The translations under genes were made by a program, and so were the position numbers. 64,000 nt of DNA from Candidatus Accumulibacter appositus (GTDB lineage: Bacteria > Pseudomonadota > Gammaproteobacteria > Burkholderiales > Rhodocyclaceae): positions 8,234 to 72,233 of the forward strand of contig JEMX01000061.1 in assembly GCA_000585055.1 (NCBI GenBank), read 5' to 3'. The notes under the pieces were generated by a model. The model was not told the DNA's origin. It ran no database searches and saw nothing but the letters and a program-made list of their open reading frames with translations. Below are positions 59,201 through 64,000 of the stretch, piece after piece. The stretch's first letter is position 1. Each line of letters starts with the position of its first letter.

Positions 59201-60278
59201 CGTCGAGCTCAAGGCGGAGGAAATGGTCGTTTCCGGATGGCGCAACAGCGAGGTGACGCTGGCGGTGGTCGGCGAGCATCCGCGCTGGGTCGGAAGCCTG
59301 CTGTCGCGCGAGGCGGCCGGGGCATTGCAATGGGACGGCACGGGTGGCGGCAAGCTCAGTGCGCGCCTGACGAAATGGCAGCTGCCCGGCAAGGACGAGC
59401 GTACGCTCGAGCCCGTCCAGCCCGGTGATGCCCTGCAGAAACTGCCCGCGCTCGATATCGTGGTCGACGAATTCGCAGTCGGCGTTCGCCGCTTCGGCCG
59501 GCTGGAAGTTCAGGCGCATAACGACCGCGGTATTTGGCGGCTCGATAAGGTCGAGCTGCTCAACCCGGTCGCGAAGTTCTCCGGCACCGGGCAGTGGCAG
59601 GTCGCCAACGGCAACCGCACCCGGCTCGATTTCGCCCTGGACAGCAGCGACGTCGGCAAGTTGCTCGATCGCCTTGGCTATCCTGGCAGCGTCAGTGGCG
59701 GCAACACGCGCATGACAGGGAAGCTCGGCTGGCAAGGGCCGCCGGAGGGGCTCGACTATGCCACGCTCAGCGGCGACCTGCAGCTCGAGGCGCGCAAAGG
59801 CGAATTCCTCAAGCTGGACCCGGGTGCGGCCGGCAAGTTGCTTGGCTTGATCAGCCTGCAGGGCTTGCCGCGGCGATTCGCGCTTGATTTCGGCGATGTC
59901 TTCAGCGCAGGTTTCGCTTTTGACAGCATCAGCGGCAGGATGACCGTGAAAGACGGCGTGATGAGTACCGAGCAGCTGCAGATCGATGGCCCGGCGGCGC
60001 GTGTGCTGATGCGTGGCGAAACCGATCTGAAGAAGGAAACGCAGCACCTGACGGTCAGTGTGCAGCCCGAGCTGAGCAGCAGCGCCGCCCTGGGTGTGGC
60101 CGTGATCAATCCACTTGCCGGCATGGCCACCCTGCTGGCCAGCAAGGTATTGCAAAACCCCTTGAACAAGATGTTCAGTTTCGAGTATCTGGTGACCGGC
60201 CAATGGGACGATCCGAAAGTTGCGCGAATCACCGGGCCGTCGGAGCCGGCGACCCCGGCGCCGGCGACCACACCGTGA
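56295..60278 (+). CDS. YhdP-family AsmA-like envelope protein
   Basis: 1327 residues. One N-terminal membrane anchor (LLVRVFWVLYFGFVLLILAL), then a very long periplasmic beta-rich rod: ESYRPAIEQQLSRAIGLSVS, IGRIDAGWDGIHPDLLLSDL (DUF3971 start), many strand repeats, and the AsmA-like end DYATLSGDLQLEARKGEFLK, LDPGAAGKLLGLISLQGLPR, RFALDFGDVFSAGFAFDSIS. AsmA-like proteins of this size (YhdP, TamB) bridge the periplasm and carry phospholipids to the outer membrane. Neighbour order glnE-yhdP-nitrilase-tldD is that of betaproteobacteria. Confidence 0.93.
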   Translation: MRQEELRPALYHRFHLLVPLLAHPALGRVWRLLVRVFWVLYFGFVLLILALRYLVLPNIESYRPAIEQQLSRAIGLSVSIGRIDAGWDGIHPDLLLSDLRIAGSDGQAALALPRVHSVLSWSSLPHLALRLRLLEMDEPTLHLRRDGDGRFYVAGIAVSAEGGDNAAGNWILAQKRIRVRGATVVWEDASREAPPLILEAVDFALDHDGHQHRFGLTALPPPALAARLDLRGDFRGKDLAKLESWNGQAFVQIDYADLAVWRTWIDYPVVLPHGRGAMRAWLGIAQGELQELTADLSLNGVSLRLAKNLPALDLQHLSGRIGARFSAAGISVNGQHVELLTREGQRKGASSAASIRVEPTDFHLDWQDAADGRPLRGRVTASAVELAALASLAAYLPLDAGSRQLLVDYAPRGRISQLRAAWVGDAEALQSYSLNAVFDELAMQTKDSFPGLSGLSGVVDVSEQGGSATLRAQKAAIDLPSIFPDSSIRLGKLNAQARWKIHQGVLDGELLSADFSGPDATGSAVGRYRHRGEGAGNIDLSATLTHADARSVWRYLPVALNSDARHWVRDALKAGTASAAKLVLKGDLANFPFVDRKQGQFLVTVKAQDVRLDYGTAWPEITDIDADLRFEGNGMVIELQRGAILGASLAQTRAEIPDFDAPVSTLKVQGRAEGDTAQFLKFIVDSPVADRIDHFTDAMAASGKGRLDIGLVIPLEEARLGESKIDGDYVFLANEVSVDAALPPLREVNGRLQFTADTLSLPEIKAKLAGGPVTIKGGAENGKVLLKVDGSLGIDGLRELADWPLLTQLSGKLAYSAQIEVKKRNTELVLESNLLDLASTLPAPFSKKRGEPLRLHLESLALPAAPRGKAQPIKREQLRLALGSVLNMQLISRQQDGKRSLERAVIAVGRPMKALPERGIRVGITTPLLDIDTWRKVFAGPAEEAAPADVLAGIDQASESASVGSMPVRVELKAEEMVVSGWRNSEVTLAVVGEHPRWVGSLLSREAAGALQWDGTGGGKLSARLTKWQLPGKDERTLEPVQPGDALQKLPALDIVVDEFAVGVRRFGRLEVQAHNDRGIWRLDKVELLNPVAKFSGTGQWQVANGNRTRLDFALDSSDVGKLLDRLGYPGSVSGGNTRMTGKLGWQGPPEGLDYATLSGDLQLEARKGEFLKLDPGAAGKLLGLISLQGLPRRFALDFGDVFSAGFAFDSISGRMTVKDGVMSTEQLQIDGPAARVLMRGETDLKKETQHLTVSVQPELSSSAALGVAVINPLAGMATLLASKVLQNPLNKMFSFEYLVTGQWDDPKVARITGPSEPATPAPATTP

Positions 60279-60315
60279 GCCGCTTTCGCATTCCGCAACA
60301 GCTTTGGAGCAAGCA

Positions 60316-61161
60316 ATGAACGCAGACAGCAAGCAGCCGGCAGACGTCCGGAAGCAGGCCTCCAGCCTGTGTGTCGCGGCCGTGCAGATGGTTTCCACGC
60401 CGCGCGTCGAAGAGAACCTGCAGACCGCGGCCGAGCGGATTGCCGAGGCTGTGTTGCAGGGCGCCGAGTTGGTGGCTCTGCCCGAGTATTTCGCGATCAT
60501 GGGCATGAGCGACGGCGACAAGGTCAGGGTGCGCGAGCAAGATGGCTGCGGACCGATCCAGGATTTTCTCGCCACCAGTGCTCGCCAACACGGCATCTGG
60601 CTGATCGGAGGTTCGCTGCCGCTGTGCGCCGACAGCCCGGACAAGGTGCTCAACACCAGCGTCGCGTACAATCCGCAAGGCCAGCGCGTCGCACGCTACG
60701 ACAAGATTCACCTCTTTGGCTTTCGGCAGGGTGCCGAGGCCTACGATGAAAGCGCGACCATCCAGGCCGGCCGGCAGCCGGTCAGCTTCGACATGCCTTT
60801 TGGCCGCGTTGGCTTGTCGATCTGCTACGACCTTAGGTTCCCGGAGCTTTATCGCGCGCTTGGGGTCACAGAACTACTGCTCGTTCCCGCAGCATTCACC
60901 GAAACCACCGGGCGGGCGCATTGGGAGATTCTGCTACGCGCCCGGGCGATCGAGAATCAGTGCTACGTACTGGCCGTTGCGCAAGGTGGTCGCCACGAGA
61001 ACGGGCGCGAGACGCACGGCAACAGCATGCTGATCGACCCCTGGGGCGAGATCCTCGATCGCAAGTCGAAGGGGCCCGGCGTTGTCGTCGGGAAGCTGGA
61101 GCAGGACCGCCTGGCTGCGGTCCGCGCCAACTTGCCGGCGCTCAAACACCGTGTGATGTAA
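60316..61161 (+). CDS. Carbon-nitrogen hydrolase (Nit family, deaminated-glutathione amidase type)
   Basis: 281 residues. Nitrilase-fold catalytic triad visible: Glu57 in GAELVALPEYFAIMGM, Lys in ARYDKIHLFGFRQG, and Cys in GRVGLSICYDLRFPELYRAL. The LFGFRQG and CYDLRFPE wording points to the NitA/Nit1-type amidases of proteobacteria. GGAG lies seven bases before the ATG. It follows yhdP by 37 bases and precedes tldD. Substrate by family is deaminated glutathione, not proven. Confidence 0.92.
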   Translation: MNADSKQPADVRKQASSLCVAAVQMVSTPRVEENLQTAAERIAEAVLQGAELVALPEYFAIMGMSDGDKVRVREQDGCGPIQDFLATSARQHGIWLIGGSLPLCADSPDKVLNTSVAYNPQGQRVARYDKIHLFGFRQGAEAYDESATIQAGRQPVSFDMPFGRVGLSICYDLRFPELYRALGVTELLLVPAAFTETTGRAHWEILLRARAIENQCYVLAVAQGGRHENGRETHGNSMLIDPWGEILDRKSKGPGVVVGKLEQDRLAAVRANLPALKHRVM

Positions 61162-61211
61162 TCCTGTAATCCGCTGCGCGATAGGCCAAGCGCAGCACTG
61201 ACGGAAACCTG

Positions 61212-62663
61212 ATGAACGCCAAACAACCCACGCTTCTCGTGCAGGCTCAGAAAACCCTGCTCACCCCCTACGGTCTCGACGTCGCCGACCTGAACAAGGT
61301 CTTTGGACAGATCATGTCGCACCAGGTCGATTACGCCGACCTCTACTTTCAGTACAGTCGCTCCGAGGGCTGGAGTCTCGAGGAGGGAATCGTCAAGGCT
61401 GGCAGTTTCAGTATCGATGAAGGAGTTGGCGTGCGCGCCATCGCCGGCGAGAAGACCGCTTTTGCCTATTCGGACGACATCAGTTCGCCTGCCCTCAGTG
61501 ACGCTGCAGCAGCGGTGCGCGCGATTGCCGCCGCCGGCGAGCAGCAAAGCGTGCCGGCTCTGAAGAAGAGCCGCGTGCAGCGCGCCCTGTACGTGCCGCA
61601 CGATCCGCTGGCATCGCTCGACGCCGCCAGCAAGGTCAAGCTGCTCGAACGGCTGGAAGCGCTGGCTCGCGCCGAGGACAGCCGTGTGACGCAGGTGATG
61701 GCGCACCTCGCCGGCGAGTACGAGGTGATTCTCGTCGCCGGCAGCGATGGTCGCCTGGCCGCCGACATCCGGCCGCTGGTACGGGTGTCGCTGACGGTCA
61801 TCGTCGAAGAGGGCGGGCAGCGCGAACAGGGCTCCGCCGGCGGCGGTGGGCGCACCGACTACAGCTGTTTCACCGACGATGTGCTGCATGGCTATGCGCG
61901 TGAAGCCGTCCATCAGGCGGTGACCAACCTCGTCGCCCGGCCGGCGCCGGCGGGCACGATGTCGGTCGTCCTCGGCCCTGGCTGGCCAGGCATCCTGTTG
62001 CACGAAGCCGTCGGTCATGGCCTTGAAGGCGATTTCAATCGCAAGGGCAGCTCGACTTTTGCCGGCCGCATCGGCAGCCAGGTGGCCTCGAAAGGTGTGA
62101 CCGTCATTGACGACGGCACGCTTCCCGACCGTCGCGGGTCCTTGACCATCGACGACGAAGGCAATCCGACGCAGCGCACGGTGCTCATCGAAGATGGCAT
62201 TCTCAAGGGTTATATGCAGGACAGCCTCAATGCCCGTCTGAGTGGCGTCGCGCCAACCGGCAACGGCCGTCGCGAATCCTTCGCTCACCTGCCCCTGCCG
62301 CGGATGACCAACACCACCATGCTGAATGGCGACAAGAGCCCGGAAGAGATCATCAGGTCGGTCAAGAAAGGGATCTACGCGGTCAATTTTGGTGGCGGTC
62401 AGGTCGATATCACCAACGGCAAGTTCGTTTTCTCGATGTCCGAGGCCTACCTCATCGAGAACGGCAAGATCGGCGCGCCAGTCAAGGGCGCGACCTTGAT
62501 TGGCAGCGGTCCGGACGCCATGAACCAGGTGTCGATGATCGGCAACGACATGTGCCTCGACCCGGGGGTCGGCACCTGTGGCAAGGAAGGGCAGAGCGTC
62601 CCGGTCGGCGTCGGCCAACCGACGCTGCGCATCGACGGATTGACGGTCGGCGGCACCGCCTAA
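61212..62663 (+). CDS. tldD: Metalloprotease TldD
   Basis: 483 residues, subunit of the TldD-TldE protease that processes peptide modifications and antitoxins. Conserved parts: [40 protein letters not shown], the zinc site [20 protein letters not shown] within [11 protein letters not shown] (H-E-x3-H), and [20 protein letters not shown], and the C-terminal [19 protein letters not shown]. Complete, with all metal ligands visible. TldE is not in the window. Confidence 0.95.
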   Translation: MNAKQPTLLVQAQKTLLTPYGLDVADLNKVFGQIMSHQVDYADLYFQYSRSEGWSLEEGIVKAGSFSIDEGVGVRAIAGEKTAFAYSDDISSPALSDAAAAVRAIAAAGEQQSVPALKKSRVQRALYVPHDPLASLDAASKVKLLERLEALARAEDSRVTQVMAHLAGEYEVILVAGSDGRLAADIRPLVRVSLTVIVEEGGQREQGSAGGGGRTDYSCFTDDVLHGYAREAVHQAVTNLVARPAPAGTMSVVLGPGWPGILLHEAVGHGLEGDFNRKGSSTFAGRIGSQVASKGVTVIDDGTLPDRRGSLTIDDEGNPTQRTVLIEDGILKGYMQDSLNARLSGVAPTGNGRRESFAHLPLPRMTNTTMLNGDKSPEEIIRSVKKGIYAVNFGGGQVDITNGKFVFSMSEAYLIENGKIGAPVKGATLIGSGPDAMNQVSMIGNDMCLDPGVGTCGKEGQSVPVGVGQPTLRIDGLTVGGTA

Positions 62664-62788
62664 GAGGGTCTCGGACGGACACCCCTTCGACGCTGTTCCG
62701 CTCCTCGCCGAGAAGGAATCTTCTGCAGCCATAACCGCAACTTCCAGCCGTATAATCGCAGCCTCCCTGTTGCTGACTGGAGTAAGCC

Positions 62789-64000
62789 ATGACCCCTGCA
62801 CGTGCCTTCACGAAGCTCGCAGCGGCGCTATCGTTGTTCGTTTTGGCCACTTGCATGTTGTTTGCCGGCGCAGCGGGGGCAGCGCTACCAATGGAGCAGG
62901 TGCCAGGGGGTGAGGCCGTCCTCCTCCATAACTTCCGGCCGATCGCCACCTTTCGAGCGACCTTCCTCGGCGCGCCGCCGGCAGTCCGTGTTCGCAAGAT
63001 GGAGGACCGCATTGACGCACTGACACCAAGGCAGATGCTGCAGCCGGTCGAAACCTCTCCTTTCAGCTTCGACGGCGGTCGCGGCATTACCGTGACTTCT
63101 GGCGGCAGCATTCTTTTCGCCCTCGTGGACGGAGACCTGGACCCGCAGGAGAAGCTCACCCTGGAGGAGGCCGCCGAGCGAGCGCGCAAGAATATTGTCG
63201 CTGCACTGCAGGCGGATGCCGCGCAGCGTCGTCCGGATATCCTCCTCAAGGGACTGGCTCTCGCCGCGGCGGCCACAGTGATGGCTTTTGCACTGCTCTG
63301 GCTGATCGGTCGCGCGACGCGGCTACTGGTCGGTCGTCTGCAGGGGGTCATCCAGGAGGAAGATGCCGGCAGCAAGTTGCGCTGGGCGCGACACGGCTGG
63401 TTGCTGGTGCAGCGCGTATCGCAGCTGTTGATGGGCTTTCTGTGGCTGAGTGTCGCCTATCTCTGGCTGACCTACGTCCTCGCCCGTTTTCCGCTTACCG
63501 AGCCGCTTGGTGATCGGCTTGGCGACTTCCTTCTCAACCTCCTCGAAGATATCGGCAGCAGTTTCATCGCGGCCATGCCGTCCTTGACCACGGTCGTGGT
63601 CATCCTGTTCATGACCAAGGCCGCGAACGACGCGATCGGAAATTTCTTTCGGGCCGCCAAGGCCGGCCGTGTGCACGCGCCGGGCCTGCACGCCGACACC
63701 GTCAGCGCCACGCACCGGCTGGTGACGGTGCTCGTCTGGGGACTCGGCATCGCCATCGCCTACCCCTTCATTCCGATGTCCAACAGCGACGCTTTCAAGG
63801 GCTTATCGGTGATGCTGGGCTTCATGTTCACACTCGGTTCGGCCGGAATCGTCAACCAGTTGATGAGTGGCCTGGTGCTGGTCTATGCGCGCGCACTGTC
63901 GGTTGGCGACTTCGTCGAAGTCGGCGACAACGCTGGTGTGGTCAGTCAGGTCGGCGTGCTGTCGACCAAGATCATCAACATGCGCAACGAAGAGATCACC
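62789..64000 (+). CDS. Mechanosensitive ion channel, MscS family (3' end beyond window)
   Basis: 403+ residues. Signal peptide (AALSLFVLATCMLFAGAAGA), a periplasmic head of ~130 residues, then several membrane helices (LALAAAATVMAFALLWLIGR, LLMGFLWLSVAYLWLTYVLA, LVTVLVWGLGIAIAYPFIP). The MscS pore region is LGFMFTLGSAGIVNQLMSGL and the beta domain starts SVGDFVEVGDNAGVVSQVGV. GGAG is nine bases before the ATG. The longer N-terminus makes it an MscK/YbdG-like variant. Cut by the window edge. Confidence 0.88.
   Translation, partial: MTPARAFTKLAAALSLFVLATCMLFAGAAGAALPMEQVPGGEAVLLHNFRPIATFRATFLGAPPAVRVRKMEDRIDALTPRQMLQPVETSPFSFDGGRGITVTSGGSILFALVDGDLDPQEKLTLEEAAERARKNIVAALQADAAQRRPDILLKGLALAAAATVMAFALLWLIGRATRLLVGRLQGVIQEEDAGSKLRWARHGWLLVQRVSQLLMGFLWLSVAYLWLTYVLARFPLTEPLGDRLGDFLLNLLEDIGSSFIAAMPSLTTVVVILFMTKAANDAIGNFFRAAKAGRVHAPGLHADTVSATHRLVTVLVWGLGIAIAYPFIPMSNSDAFKGLSVMLGFMFTLGSAGIVNQLMSGLVLVYARALSVGDFVEVGDNAGVVSQVGVLSTKIINMRNEEIT

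Noticed and set aside
58176-60671. Very long open frame on minus, opposite yhdP
   Set aside because: Reads as Arg/Gln/Asp/His-rich low-information sequence typical of the antisense of GC-rich genes; yhdP has the protein motifs. The same applies to long antisense frames under rep, ggt, ctaD and glnE.
1-64000. CRISPR arrays, rRNA genes, complete transposases
   Set aside because: Looked for regularly spaced repeats, rRNA core sequences and transposase motifs; none seen.

Overview
The window is a GC-rich chromosomal segment of a Gram-negative bacterium that I read as a betaproteobacterium, probably Rhodocyclales and possibly Candidatus Accumulibacter. This rests on gene order (aroQ-accB-accC-prmA-DUF3426, glnE-yhdP-nitrilase-tldD, and the cox operon with CtaG, a DUF2970 protein and SURF1) and on the mixture of an aa3/caa3-type oxidase with FNR-type boxes. 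No 16S or other species marker is present, so the taxon is inference.

Layout. Bases 1-3073: tripartite ABC efflux cassette (MacB-like permease, cut by the window edge; ATPase; HlyD-type adaptor). 3278-6474: rep helicase, a repeat-built Ala/Lys-rich exported protein and a membrane-anchored cytochrome c5, the last two facing each other across a strong bidirectional terminator. 6590-6666: tRNA-Arg(CCG). 6667 to about 13.7 kb: an accessory island, AT-richer and poorly coding, with a truncated PIN toxin behind an intact AbrB-type antitoxin, a run of overlapping small phage-like genes led by a DUF5681 protein, and a decayed integron: a frameshifted, truncated IntI relative, a probable attI, one cassette encoding an exported coiled-coil/Cys-rich protein, and an attC site with textbook box spacing. 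A small zinc-ribbon membrane protein, an M23 peptidase and a DUF4124-like protein follow.

13.7-24.6 kb: ParB-like protein, RNase D-like exonuclease, PlsC-type acyltransferase, a region dense in palindromes, a paired SMR transporter, the DUF3482/DUF2868 GTPase-membrane pair, a lipoprotein, three tandem Hsp20 genes with a candidate sigma-32 promoter, and a divergent PTS enzyme I-like protein. 24.7-32.9 kb: housekeeping block (PfkB kinase, DUF3426, prmA, accC, accB, aroQ, TlpA-like thioredoxin, mpl).

32.9-41.6 kb: cytochrome oxidase region. coxB (with fused cytochrome c domain), ctaD, a 38-residue assembly protein, ctaG, DUF2970 and ctaE form one operon; SURF1 and a partner follow; cyoE and a DUF2244/COX2-transmembrane-hairpin pair lie on the other strand. 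A perfect FNR-type box precedes coxB and a near-perfect one precedes the divergent pair. Two independent perfect tandem duplications (25 and 28 bp) sit exactly on translation starts in this operon.

41.6-64 kb: DUF1615 lipoprotein and gamma-glutamyltransferase; an RND efflux pair plus small DUF2892 protein; a TetR-AcuI pair with a consensus sigma-70 promoter almost touching the start codon; an EAL-HDOD regulator; yciH; glnE; yhdP; nitrilase; tldD; and an MscS channel cut by the right edge.
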